From Planococcus sp. ISL-109 (lineage in GTDB: Bacteria; Bacillota; Bacilli; Bacillales_A; Planococcaceae), in NCBI RefSeq assembly GCF_018613655.1, contig NZ_JAGGPW010000006.1, positions 1 to 55,858 of the forward strand: a stretch of 55,858 bases of DNA, written 5' to 3'. Positions 16,106 to 23,998 of the stretch are shown in pieces. The notes below the pieces were generated by a model. That model saw only the letters and a list, made by a program, of their open reading frames with translations, searched no databases and was not told the origin of the DNA. Position numbers and translations under genes: made by a program. How positions within the stretch are numbered: position 1 is the stretch's first letter; the number at the start of each line of letters is the position of its first letter.

Positions 16106-16879
16106 CTAATTAGCGGTCCATCCGCCATCGACGTAAAGAATTTGGCCGGTCACATAGCTCGAAGCGCTGGAGGCAAAAAACAAGGCAGGGCCGATCATTT
16201 CATCCGCTTCGCCCATCCGTTTCAACAAGGTTCTCCCGATGAGCTTCTCCATCCTCTCCGGATCTTGCAGGAAAGGTTCGGTCATCGGCGTTTTGATGTA
16301 GGCCGGCGCCAAGGCATTGACTCGGATATTGTGTTCAGCGAGTTCCGCTGCCCAAACTTTCGTCAATTGGTTGATGCCGCCTTTACTGGCTGCATAACTC
16401 GTCTGAAGCGGATTGCCGACCTGCCCCATTATGGAGGAAATATTGATGATGCAGCCGCTTTTTTGTCCGATCATCCGCTTCGCCGCCTGCTGGCCGATGA
16501 GAAAGATTCCTTTTAGGTTGGTCCCGATTACTGCGTCCCAGTCTTCCTCTTCGACTTCGACCAAAGGCTTGCGGATATTCATGCCGGCGTTATTGACGAG
16601 AATGTCGATCCCTCCGAAATCAGAATCAATGAAATCGAACAACTCGACCACGGCCTGTTTAGAAGTGACGTCTGCCGCTTTCCACGAGACGTCCATATGC
16701 CTTCTATTCAGTTCATCCGTTACTTCCTGAAGTACCGATTCATTCCGCCCGGTGATCAGCACTTTCGCCCCGGCATTGGCGAGTCCTGCTGCAATCGCTA
16801 AGCCGATGCCTTTACTGCCGCCGGTCACGAGTGCTTTTTTTCCTGTCAGATCAAAACTTGGATATGAGAATTCTTTCAA
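16106..16879 (-). CDS. SDR family oxidoreductase (FabG-like)
   Basis: This 257-residue short-chain dehydrogenase has the nucleotide-binding TGGSKGIG at about 19-26, NNAG near 95, catalytic Ser in INISSIMGQVG, YAASK (Tyr-x-x-x-Lys) near 160, and the C-terminal YVDGGW. The start is TTG, with GGAGGAGAGCTGTA directly upstream. By context it reduces or oxidises a hydroxy/keto acyl-CoA or free acid. In the Pseudomonas lva pathway an SDR (LvaD) reduces levulinyl-CoA, which is a possible parallel but cannot be read from the sequence. Confidence 0.87.
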   Translation of the reverse strand: MKEFSYPSFDLTGKKALVTGGSKGIGLAIAAGLANAGAKVLITGRNESVLQEVTDELNRRHMDVSWKAADVTSKQAVVELFDFIDSDFGGIDILVNNAGMNIRKPLVEVEEEDWDAVIGTNLKGIFLIGQQAAKRMIGQKSGCIINISSIMGQVGNPLQTSYAASKGGINQLTKVWAAELAEHNIRVNALAPAYIKTPMTEPFLQDPERMEKLIGRTLLKRMGEADEMIGPALFFASSASSYVTGQILYVDGGWTAN

Positions 16880-16927
16880 TACAGCTCTCCTCCAATTAAA
16901 TGAGTATTTCGTTAATTAAATACGTCA

Positions 16928-17284
16928 TCATTCCACTTCAAAGCTTCCGACTAGCTTGCCGGAACCTGATGAATCTTTAATCTGGAGCTCGCCGGCGCCT
17001 TCAGTTATTAAGGCCCCTTCAATGACAAAGGCTTCGCCCGCATGTGCCATCCCGACAAATCGTACGGTAAATTTGGTTAAGCGCTTGTCCGGGAACCATT
17101 GCCCTACGGCGTCCGCGGCCCAGCCCATCAACAGCATACCGTGAGCGATCGGTTCCCCGAGCCCCTTACTGCGTGCGACTTCCGGAACCGTGTGGATCTC
17201 ATTGAAATCGCCTGATGCACCCGCATAGCGCACCAGATCGATCGGTGCGAGCGCTTGTTTGTTAATGTCCGGCAAGTGTGCCAT
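16928..17284 (-). CDS. MaoC family dehydratase (hotdog hydratase)
   Basis: This 118-residue single-hotdog protein has the hydratase-2 motif YAGASGDFNEIH (Asp and His catalytic pair) followed by GLGEPIAHGMLLMGW. This family hydrates trans-2-enoyl-CoA to (R)-3-hydroxyacyl-CoA. The ATG at 17284, served by GGCGGGAG, overlaps the end of the upstream MaoC-N gene by 23 bases. A TTG 18 bases earlier is the alternative start. Together the two proteins probably form a heteromeric dehydratase of the HadAB type. Confidence 0.85.
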   Translation of the reverse strand: MAHLPDINKQALAPIDLVRYAGASGDFNEIHTVPEVARSKGLGEPIAHGMLLMGWAADAVGQWFPDKRLTKFTVRFVGMAHAGEAFVIEGALITEGAGELQIKDSSGSGKLVGSFEVE

Positions 17285-17708
17285 GCTGCTCCCGCCTTTC
17301 AATCAAGGTAGCCCGGCCGATGCGGACCACCTCATTGTGTTGGTTGCGATAGGTCGTTTCAATCAGATAAAAGCGTTTATTTTTTTTATCAAAATGATCG
17401 ATCAGCACAGCCGTTGCTGTAATGACATCTCCATTGATGATATCTTTTTGATATTCGAAGCTTTGTTCGCCGTGGAGAATGTCGTTCGGATTCAAGCCCC
17501 AGTTGGCAAACAATTGATAGAAATCCCGCTCATTCCAAAAATCGATGACGGTCGTATATGTAGGCGGAGCCGGGATGTCCCTAAACCCAGCGGCGATTGC
17601 CGCTTGCCGGTCAAAATAAACCGCATCCTTCAATCCGAGCGCCAGCGCAAATTCCCGTATTTTCCCAGCCTCCACACGAAACGGCGCGTAGTGAAACTCT
17701 TGCTCCAT
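17262..17708 (-). CDS. MaoC N-terminal-type dehydratase subunit
   Basis: This 148-residue protein matches the FAS1-like/MaoC_dehydrat_N hotdog domain, with the family segments FALALGLKD, PAPPTYTTVIDFW and LHGEQSFEY. It lacks the catalytic Asp-His pair carried by its neighbour, as structural partner subunits do. GGAGGAAGTTGG precedes the ATG. The 23-base overlap with the MaoC gene indicates coupled synthesis and so a complex. Confidence 0.82.
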   Translation of the reverse strand: MEQEFHYAPFRVEAGKIREFALALGLKDAVYFDRQAAIAAGFRDIPAPPTYTTVIDFWNERDFYQLFANWGLNPNDILHGEQSFEYQKDIINGDVITATAVLIDHFDKKNKRFYLIETTYRNQHNEVVRIGRATLIERREQHGTLAGH

Positions 17709-17730
17709 CCAACTTCCTCCTCATCCGAGT

Positions 17731-17814
17731 TATCCCGCTTTAACGGTCCGATTAGATCAACTAACAATCAGTGGGGGATGAGGAAAACCCCCACTGATTG
17801 AAGTTTCTCTTTAT
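17731..17814. mobile_element. IS200/IS605-like (PATE-type) remnant, copy 1
   Basis: This non-coding element has a perfect 13-bp stem (CAATCAGTGGGGG at 17765-17777 and complement at 17788-17800, 10-base loop). It begins TATCCCGCTTTaACGGTC and ends AAGTTTCTCTTTAT. It shares both ends and the block CCGATTrGATCAACTAACA with copy 2 at 23886-23998. Its right end coincides with the TAA stop of the kinase gene. The hairpin might also terminate transcription, although no T-run follows. Confidence 0.65.
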
Positions 17815-18863
17815 AGTACTTCGCCTCTTCGCGCCCGGTTGGCCATATCAATGAGATTGGCGACGGCTTTGTTTAAATGGCGGAAACGCTCATCCTCGAT
17901 TTCACCGTTTTTCCATCGGTAATAGATCTGCTGCAAAATACCCGCCAATTTATAAAACCCGAACGCTAGGTAATAGTTGATATTGGAGACATCACGGCCG
18001 CTTTGTTTCGCATACTCTTCCACAAACTGCTTGCGGCTATAGAAGCCTCGCTGGCTCGAGATAATGTTGATGCCAATATCAGCATCCTCCGCTTGCCCCC
18101 AGTACGCCAAAGTCGATCCGACATCGCTCAACGGATCTCCGATGGTCGACAATTCCCAGTCGAGCACGCCTGTCGCAATTCCAGGATTCTGTTCATCCAG
18201 CACCATATTGTTCAATTTAAAGTCGTTGTGGACAATGGTCGTTTCTTCATTGACCGGAATATTTGCCGTGAGCCATTCTTCGAGTTCGGCAAGCTCTTCA
18301 AGTTCATCGGTTTTTGAATGGTGGTAGCGTTTGATCCAGCCCTTTACTTGGCGCTCCATGAATCCTGCGGGTTTCCCCATATCGGCGAGCCCTGCCTCTT
18401 TATAGTCGATTGATTGCAGTTGGACCAATGTCGAAATGACGTTTTTCGAAATGATCGGTCCTGCTGTCTCGGAGTTTCCGTACACTTCCGGAAGCTCTTC
18501 GTCGACGACGAGCCCCGGCTTTTTCTCCATCACGTAAAAATGCTTATCCATCACCTCAGTGTCTTCACAATACACATAAGGCTCCGGTGCCAGCGGAAAA
18601 ACCGGATGGACTTTTTCGAGCATCTTGAATTCACGTTCCATATCATGCGCTTTTGGCGGAATCTCCCCGAAAGGCGGACGTCTCAATACACCTTCCCAAG
18701 TGCCGATTTGGAGTAAATATGTGAGATTCGAATAGCCTTCAGAGAATTGGCGGACTGCCATTTCACCTTCCGGCAAGTCGGGAAGGGCATTCCGCAAAAA
18801 GCGCTCGACTTTATCCCAGTCGATTTGCTGTGTTTTTTTCGTTTCCGGTGTTGTGTCGCTCAT
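17811..18863 (-). CDS. Acyl-CoA-associated phosphotransferase (APH fold, ACAD10/11 N-terminal type)
   Basis: This 350-residue kinase-fold protein has an N-lobe with FSEGYSNLTYLLQIG and VLRRPPFGEIPPKAHDMEREF, then FYVMEKKPG, the catalytic loop HNDFKLNNMVLD and the metal-binding VLDWELSTIGDPLSDV. The order and wording match the N-terminal kinase half of animal ACAD10/ACAD11, and the family also holds LvaA of Pseudomonas, which phosphorylates 4-hydroxyacyl-CoA. It is not an antibiotic-resistance kinase by this evidence. The ATG at 18863 follows GGGAGGCCATCAAT. Longer starts at 18938 and 18887 have weaker sites. It overlaps the upstream dehydrogenase if extended. Confidence 0.87.
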   Translation of the reverse strand: MSDTTPETKKTQQIDWDKVERFLRNALPDLPEGEMAVRQFSEGYSNLTYLLQIGTWEGVLRRPPFGEIPPKAHDMEREFKMLEKVHPVFPLAPEPYVYCEDTEVMDKHFYVMEKKPGLVVDEELPEVYGNSETAGPIISKNVISTLVQLQSIDYKEAGLADMGKPAGFMERQVKGWIKRYHHSKTDELEELAELEEWLTANIPVNEETTIVHNDFKLNNMVLDEQNPGIATGVLDWELSTIGDPLSDVGSTLAYWGQAEDADIGINIISSQRGFYSRKQFVEEYAKQSGRDVSNINYYLAFGFYKLAGILQQIYYRWKNGEIEDERFRHLNKAVANLIDMANRARRGEVL

Positions 18864-18879
18864 ATTGATGGCCTCCCTG

Positions 18880-19725
18880 TCATTCATATTTGAAGAATCC
18901 TTCTCCCGACTTTCTGCCGAGTTTGCCTGCGCGCACATATTGCTTCAATAATGGCGCCGGTCTGTATTTGGAGTCTTTCGTTTCTTCGTAAAGCGTTTCA
19001 GTGACAAACAGCATTGTGTCGAGACCGATCAAATCAGCTAAAGCAAGCGGGCCGATTGGATGGTTCGCTCCGAGTTCCATGCCTTTGTCGATATCTTCAG
19101 CTGATGCGATGCCTTCCATCAAAACGAACACCGCTTCATTGATCATCGGCGTGAGAATGCGGTTGACCGCAAACAACGGTGCTTCTTTCACGGAGATTGC
19201 CGTTTTATTAAAGCGTTGGGCTATTTCATGCGCCCGTTCAAAAGTTTGGTCACTCGTTTGTTCTGCCCGGATGATTTCCACCAGTTCCATGATCGGTACC
19301 GGGTTGAAAAAATGCATGCCAACGACTTGCCCGCTGCGCCCCGAGCTTGCGGCCATTTCTGTGATGCTGAGGCCGGATGTGTTGGTCGCGAAAATCGTTT
19401 CCGCTTTGCAGATGCCATTGAGTTTAGCGAACAATTCTTTTTTCGGCTCGAGCTTTTCGATGATTGCTTCGATGATGATATCCATTTCTTTCAAATCATC
19501 TATATCCGTGCTTGTGCGGATCCGCTCCCAAACTGCAAGGCGCTGATCTTCCGTCATGCGGCCTTTTTCGACATTCCGGCGAAGTGTTTTATCGATGCGC
19601 TTCATTCCACGCTCAAGCCCTTTTGGGTCAACATCGAATAAAGTAACGTTCATGCCGCCTTCCGCGCCGACTTGCGCGATGCCGTTGCCCATTGTGCCGG
19701 CGCCGATTACTGCTAATTGTTCCAT
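18880..19725 (-). CDS. 3-hydroxyacyl-CoA dehydrogenase (Hbd/PaaH type)
   Basis: This 281-residue NAD-dependent enzyme oxidises 3-hydroxyacyl-CoA (or reduces acetoacetyl-CoA). The dinucleotide fold starts at once with VIGAGTMGNGIAQ. The catalytic His lies in VVGMHFFNPVPIMELVEI near residue 140. FAVNRILTPMINEAV and the C-terminal GRKSGEGFFKYE are the usual domain-2 marks. GAGAAACG before the ATG is a weak ribosome site. It lies 17 bases after the ECH gene in the same direction, consistent with a hydratase-dehydrogenase pair of one beta-oxidation round. Confidence 0.9.
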   Translation of the reverse strand: MEQLAVIGAGTMGNGIAQVGAEGGMNVTLFDVDPKGLERGMKRIDKTLRRNVEKGRMTEDQRLAVWERIRTSTDIDDLKEMDIIIEAIIEKLEPKKELFAKLNGICKAETIFATNTSGLSITEMAASSGRSGQVVGMHFFNPVPIMELVEIIRAEQTSDQTFERAHEIAQRFNKTAISVKEAPLFAVNRILTPMINEAVFVLMEGIASAEDIDKGMELGANHPIGPLALADLIGLDTMLFVTETLYEETKDSKYRPAPLLKQYVRAGKLGRKSGEGFFKYE

Positions 19726-19741
19726 TCGTTTCTCCCCCTCA

Positions 19742-20524
19742 TCATTTGCCTATGAAACCGGGCTTCCTTTTTTCAATAAATGCTTGCACGCCTTCTGCCA
19801 TATCTGACGTACCGATTAATTTTGCGAACATGCGGGTTTCCAGAAATTGCGCCTCGGAAAAAGACAAATCCAAACCTTCATCAATCGCTTCTTTTGCGTA
19901 AGCGACAGCAAGGGGCCCCTTAGCTGCAATATTTCCTGCCAGTGCGTAAGCTTCTTCGAACGCCCTGCCTGCTGGCACAACCCGTTCCACAAGTCTTGCT
20001 TCATAAGCTTCCTTCCCGTCTAACCATACTCCAGAGAGCACAAGTTCTTTAGCTTTTCCAGGTCCGACGAGACGGGAAAGCCGCTGTGTTCCACCGTAAC
20101 CCGGTAAAATTCCAAGCCCCGTTTCAGGCAAACCAAGTTTCGCTGTTTTTTCTGCTATGCGGATGTCACAGGCGAGCGCTAGCTCCAAACCCGCCCCGAG
20201 CGCCAAGCCGTGAACTGCGCAGATGACAGGGGCTTTCCCTTCCGTCAGCTTGTCGAAAATCCGTTTTCCTTTTTCCACCAATTCGATGCCGTTCATTTTC
20301 GTCAGCTCCGGAAATTGACTGATATCCGCGCCAGCGGCAAACGCCTTGTCGCTTGCAGAGCGGAGCACGACCGCCCGCATATCCGAATCATGTATCGCGG
20401 CAATCGCTTTTTCAAGCTCTCCTAACACTGCATCACTCAATACATTGAGCGGCTGATGATCGATGGTTATTACGCCGATTAAATTGTCCATCTCGAGATG
20501 GATGGACTTCCACTGCTTCTCCAT
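19742..20524 (-). CDS. Enoyl-CoA hydratase
   Basis: This 260-residue crotonase has ITIDHQPLNVLSD near the N-terminus, oxyanion segment AFAAGADISQF (about 62-72), and CAVHGLALGAGLELALACD (about 102-120). GLPETGLGILPGYGGTQRL carries the second catalytic region with the Glu expected for hydratase activity. This makes it the most classical hydratase of the three in the cluster. GAGGAGGAACGCG precedes the ATG, 12 bases after the comB-like stop. Confidence 0.9.
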   Translation of the reverse strand: MEKQWKSIHLEMDNLIGVITIDHQPLNVLSDAVLGELEKAIAAIHDSDMRAVVLRSASDKAFAAGADISQFPELTKMNGIELVEKGKRIFDKLTEGKAPVICAVHGLALGAGLELALACDIRIAEKTAKLGLPETGLGILPGYGGTQRLSRLVGPGKAKELVLSGVWLDGKEAYEARLVERVVPAGRAFEEAYALAGNIAAKGPLAVAYAKEAIDEGLDLSFSEAQFLETRMFAKLIGTSDMAEGVQAFIEKRKPGFIGK

Positions 20525-20536
20525 CGCGTTCCTCCT

Positions 20537-21283
20537 CTATTCAGTCGTCGATTTCACTTGACCGCGTTCTCTCACGATCATGCCATCTACATAAATCGGC
20601 ACGACATCGAGCTGTTCGTGCTGGCGGATGACGAATTCTGCTGCGTCCGGAAAATTAAAACGCTTGAGCAAATCGGCCGTTTCACTACCCAATAGTTCCT
20701 TAAAACCTTCAGCAAGAGAACTGCGATATGCTTTTTGTGCAAGCTTCGCGGCATCCGATAGTTCATAATTGCCCCATTTCGTTAAATGCTCGACCAGCTG
20801 GCCGGCACCGATAAAATCTTCCATCGAGAAGCGGTCATCATTCCCCGAGCAAACAAGGACAATCGAAGATCCACCCTGTTCCTGGTGGATCCGCTCAGCT
20901 ACCCGGTGGCCATTCACCAAAGAAGAAATATAAAGTTTTTTCGCATTCTTAGCTTTCTCAATGGCGATTGTGCCGTTGGTCGAACAGATGATGGCCGCCC
21001 GCCGCTCCACACTATGTTCGAGTAGAGCTGGGTCTGGATAGTCGAATCCGGCGAGTCCTTCGCCTTTTGATTCGCCGAGCAATAGATGCTCCGCCTGCTG
21101 CAGCCGCGACAGCTCGAGCGCTTGCTCTCTGCCCCGGACGGCGTGCACCGGCTCATAATTGCGGTCGAGCAGGAAGATGATTGTCGAGGTCGCCAGGAAC
21201 ACGTCGATGACCGCCGCCGTGCAGCCGGCGAGGCGCTCTTCTCTCACCGCTTCTTTTTGCGTAATGACATGTATTTTTCTCAT
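20537..21283 (-). CDS. comB: 2-phosphosulfolactate phosphatase family protein (ComB-like)
   Basis: This 248-residue protein has the ComB family segments VIDVFLATSTI, LLGESKGEGLAGFDYPDP, ICSTNGT and VCSGN...FSMEDFIGAGQLVEHL. ComB hydrolyses 2-phosphosulfolactate in coenzyme M or sulfolactate metabolism. No comA, comC or other sulfonate gene is nearby. Here it lies between a TetR regulator and an enoyl-CoA hydratase, in a cluster with an acyl-CoA kinase, so its substrate may be another phospho-hydroxy acid. AAGGAATTGATGCA precedes the ATG. Confidence 0.82.
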   Translation of the reverse strand: MRKIHVITQKEAVREERLAGCTAAVIDVFLATSTIIFLLDRNYEPVHAVRGREQALELSRLQQAEHLLLGESKGEGLAGFDYPDPALLEHSVERRAAIICSTNGTIAIEKAKNAKKLYISSLVNGHRVAERIHQEQGGSSIVLVCSGNDDRFSMEDFIGAGQLVEHLTKWGNYELSDAAKLAQKAYRSSLAEGFKELLGSETADLLKRFNFPDAAEFVIRQHEQLDVVPIYVDGMIVRERGQVKSTTE

Positions 21284-21301
21284 TGCATCAATTCCTTCAG
21301 A

Positions 21302-21895
21302 TCAGGATGTTTTCCGCAACATTTTCAATAAATGTTCGGCGTAGATTTCTTCCACATCTTCCGCTGAGTATTTACCTTCCGGCGAATACCAGACTTGGAT
21401 CCAGTTAGTCGCTCCCAAAATGATCATACGCGCCATTTTTTTCTCAGGCACTTCAAATTCCCCCCGCACTATACCTTCATCGATGATGCGGTCGAACAGT
21501 TCGGCGTACTCATCGCGCTTTTCAATGATTTCTGGAATATTATCCTTGGAAAACGTCGTTTCGGGTTTGACGATCAAATTGAAGACTTCCTTTTCCCGGA
21601 TCGCCACTTCGATATGATGATGGATCGCCTTGCGCATTTTCTCGACGGAAGGCAAATCGGCTTCTGTAATAGCCAGCATTTTTTCTTTCGCTTCCGTCAA
21701 AATCAATTCATGGCAACGGTACAATAATTCTTCTTTGTTCTTGAAGTAGTAATAGAGCGCCCCTTTTGTCATCAATAATTCCGCGGCAATGTCCTCCATC
21801 GTTGCATTATGATATCCCTGCCGTGAAATGACCAAACTGGCTGAACGAAGGATGTCCTCTCGTTTCTTCGCTGCTTTCTGTTCACGTAGATTCAT
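21302..21895 (-). CDS. TetR/AcrR family regulator (FadR-like)
   Basis: This 197-residue repressor has a helix-turn-helix at about 12-58 (DILRSASLVISRQGYHNATMEDIA, then MTKGALYYYFKNKEELLY). Its C-terminal ligand domain resembles the acyl-CoA-responsive TetR proteins of Bacillales (KMARMIILGATNWIQVWYSPEG). GAGGTAGTGAG precedes the ATG. It is embedded within the cluster, between the TRAP genes and comB, so it probably regulates the cluster. The CATAC-N6-GTATG site at the thiolase promoter is a candidate target. Confidence 0.88.
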   Translation of the reverse strand: MNLREQKAAKKREDILRSASLVISRQGYHNATMEDIAAELLMTKGALYYYFKNKEELLYRCHELILTEAKEKMLAITEADLPSVEKMRKAIHHHIEVAIREKEVFNLIVKPETTFSKDNIPEIIEKRDEYAELFDRIIDEGIVRGEFEVPEKKMARMIILGATNWIQVWYSPEGKYSAEDVEEIYAEHLLKMLRKTS

Positions 21896-21920
21896 CTCAC
21901 TACCTCATTTGCTATTTTTT

Positions 21921-22469
21921 TTACAGGAGATCTTCCGTTTGCCGTTTCGGTTCTTCCATCAACAGGCTTGGCTTTTTCTCCAGTAGGTTTCGAATCAAGA
22001 TAAACAGGTTCTCGACAATGATCATCCCGAACGCAATCGGAATCAAGAAGAACAACGGATACAGCGGATACAGCGTGCCTGCCGCCGGGAAGGCGATTCC
22101 GCGTTCGAGCCCGTTCATGGCATATGCCCAGCTGAATTGGACGATGAGCACGAGCACAAACAATTCGAGCAAGACCATCAGCAAAATAATGGCTTTTTGC
22201 ATTCTTGGCCCGAATCGATCGAGCAATAAGTCCATTTTCGGCAAAACCCCCGAAGCGTAGACATAGGCAAGTCCGGGAAATACGACCAGCGGCATCATGT
22301 AATTCTGGATGATCTCAAACCCTCCGCGGATCGAACTGGAGAATACCGTCCGCATCATCACGTCATAGACGATTAAGAGCATCATCGCCACAACAGCTAC
22401 GCCGCTGATCCAAATGCCGATGAGTTTTAAATAATGAAAGAGCCGATAAACTTTCCATACAGCTTCCAT
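21921..22469 (-). CDS. dctQ: TRAP transporter small permease (DctQ)
   Basis: This 182-residue protein has four hydrophobic helices (about 15-40, 52-75, 90-115, 135-160), the usual DctQ topology. The motif RGGFEIIQNYMMPLVVFPGLAYVY around the second helix is cut here by family-typical residues. AAAAGGAGGGGATATGA precedes the ATG, 18 bases downstream of the dctM stop. With DctM and DctP it forms a sodium-coupled tripartite uptake system for an organic acid. Confidence 0.85.
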   Translation of the reverse strand: MEAVWKVYRLFHYLKLIGIWISGVAVVAMMLLIVYDVMMRTVFSSSIRGGFEIIQNYMMPLVVFPGLAYVYASGVLPKMDLLLDRFGPRMQKAIILLMVLLELFVLVLIVQFSWAYAMNGLERGIAFPAAGTLYPLYPLFFLIPIAFGMIIVENLFILIRNLLEKKPSLLMEEPKRQTEDLL

Positions 22470-22487
22470 TCATATCCCCTCCTTTTC

Positions 22488-23810
22488 TTACATCGAATTC
22501 GGCAGCCACGTTGCGAGGCCTGGGAACGCGATCATCAATCCGGTGACGACAACCATCGCCACTAAAGCAAAGACCGTCGTCAGCCGGAAAATGGAACCTG
22601 GTGTGATGCCGCTGACACCCGCGACCGCATAAACGCTTAATCCGACCGGCGGGGTAATCAACCCGATGGTACAAATAACGGCGACAAATACACCAAACCA
22701 TAAGGTATCAACTTGCAGCTCTACGATAATTGGCAGGAGTACCGGAATCGACATCAAAATGACCGCTGCTCCTTCAATGAACATGAACATGATGAACAAA
22801 ACGATAGAGATGGCGATCAGCACGAGCGCTGGTTTATCCATAATCGGCTCGATCCATTCGATCAAGCGCCTCGGAAGGAGCGATAGGGACACGAAACGCC
22901 CAAAAATTTGCGCACCGATCATGATGATCATAACCATTCCAGTCAGCTTCACGGTTTCAATCAAGGATACTTTAAAGAAAGCAAAATTCACTTTCCCTAA
23001 AAGGAAGGCTGCAATCAACCCGACGAACGCCCCGACAGCACCGGCTTCGGTCGGTGTAAATACGCCGGTATAGATGCCGCCGAAGATAATAATGACGATT
23101 GCCACCGCGATAACAGCGGCGATGACCAGGCGAATAACCGGGATTTTTTCTTCTAGCGCCGACTCCTGAATTGTTTCTGTCGGCACAGCTTCCTGCTGTT
23201 TCTTTCCTAACTGGAAATAAACGAGCATGACGGAGATAAAGACGACCATCGTCAAGATTCCGGGAATAAATGCTCCGATAAACAAACTGCCGACCGGAGT
23301 TTCCGTCGCGACCCCGTAAAGGATCAAGATGATGCTCGGCGGGATGATGCCGGAAAGCGATCCACCCGTTGCCGCAACCGCCCCTGCAAGCGGCGCACTA
23401 TAGCCATGTTTGCGGAGTTCTGGAATGGCGACTTGGCCAAGCGAGGCGGACGTGGCAGTTCCGGAACCGGAAACAGCGCCCAATAGCCCTCCGATGATCA
23501 ATGTCAGAATACCGAGTAAACTATTTTTTCCTTTCGACACTTTATGAACCATATAAAAGATATCCTGGACGAGTCCGGATTGCAGGATGAACTGTGCCAT
23601 CAACACAAACAACGGAATCGTCGTCAAGGTATAACTGGCCACGCGGTTGAACGGTTCATTACCTAGAAGCCCCGGCAAAATGCCGAACCCTTCCAAGAGG
23701 ATCAAACCGATGATGCCGCTTGCGAGCAACACGGAGTGAATATACAATCCAGCGAGCAACAAGACAATCATCATGACCAAAATGATTCCAATAACCAGTA
23801 AATTGTCCAT
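22488..23810 (-). CDS. dctM: TRAP transporter large permease (DctM)
   Basis: This 440-residue membrane protein of 12 or so helices carries DctM marks: LGAVSGSGTATSASLGQVAIPEL (split by helix ends), GYSAPLAGAVAATGGSLSGI, IPPSIILILYGV, YTGVFTPTEAGAVGA and a C-terminal TPPVGLSVYAVAGV. GGAGGTCAGAGA lies before the ATG. The gene follows dctP after an inserted repeat of about 110 bases, so the usual tight dctP-dctM spacing has been disturbed. Confidence 0.9.
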   Translation of the reverse strand: MDNLLVIGIILVMMIVLLLAGLYIHSVLLASGIIGLILLEGFGILPGLLGNEPFNRVASYTLTTIPLFVLMAQFILQSGLVQDIFYMVHKVSKGKNSLLGILTLIIGGLLGAVSGSGTATSASLGQVAIPELRKHGYSAPLAGAVAATGGSLSGIIPPSIILILYGVATETPVGSLFIGAFIPGILTMVVFISVMLVYFQLGKKQQEAVPTETIQESALEEKIPVIRLVIAAVIAVAIVIIIFGGIYTGVFTPTEAGAVGAFVGLIAAFLLGKVNFAFFKVSLIETVKLTGMVMIIMIGAQIFGRFVSLSLLPRRLIEWIEPIMDKPALVLIAISIVLFIMFMFIEGAAVILMSIPVLLPIIVELQVDTLWFGVFVAVICTIGLITPPVGLSVYAVAGVSGITPGSIFRLTTVFALVAMVVVTGLMIAFPGLATWLPNSM

Positions 23811-23885
23811 TCTCTGACCTCCTAGCTTCCATGATGGAAAAAGAGGATAGCGTCAATTTCTTGCGCTATCCTCTTCTTAGCCATT

Positions 23886-23998
23886 TATCCCGCTTTTACG
23901 GTCTGTAAGACTCCCACTTCTATAAGTGGGAGATCCACAGGCCATAAAAGTCCGATTGGATCAACTAACAATCACCGGGGGATGAAGTTTCTCTTTAT
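23886..23998. mobile_element. IS200/IS605-like (PATE-type) remnant, copy 2
   Basis: This non-coding element has the same ends as copy 1 (TATCCCGCTTTtACGGTC ... AAGTTTCTCTTTAT). It contains a hairpin CTCCCACTT-CTAT-AAGTGGGAG (23911-23932) that copy 1 lacks, while the second hairpin of copy 1 is shortened to a GGGGG stub here. Its right end overlaps the TAA stop of dctP. Subterminal hairpins and a TTTAT-like target fit single-strand IS200/IS605 transposition. No transposase is present. Confidence 0.65.

Noticed and set aside
17811..18863. Aminoglycoside resistance phosphotransferase
   Set aside because: The fold is shared, but the detailed wording matches the kinase half of ACAD10/11 and the genes around it are acyl-CoA enzymes.
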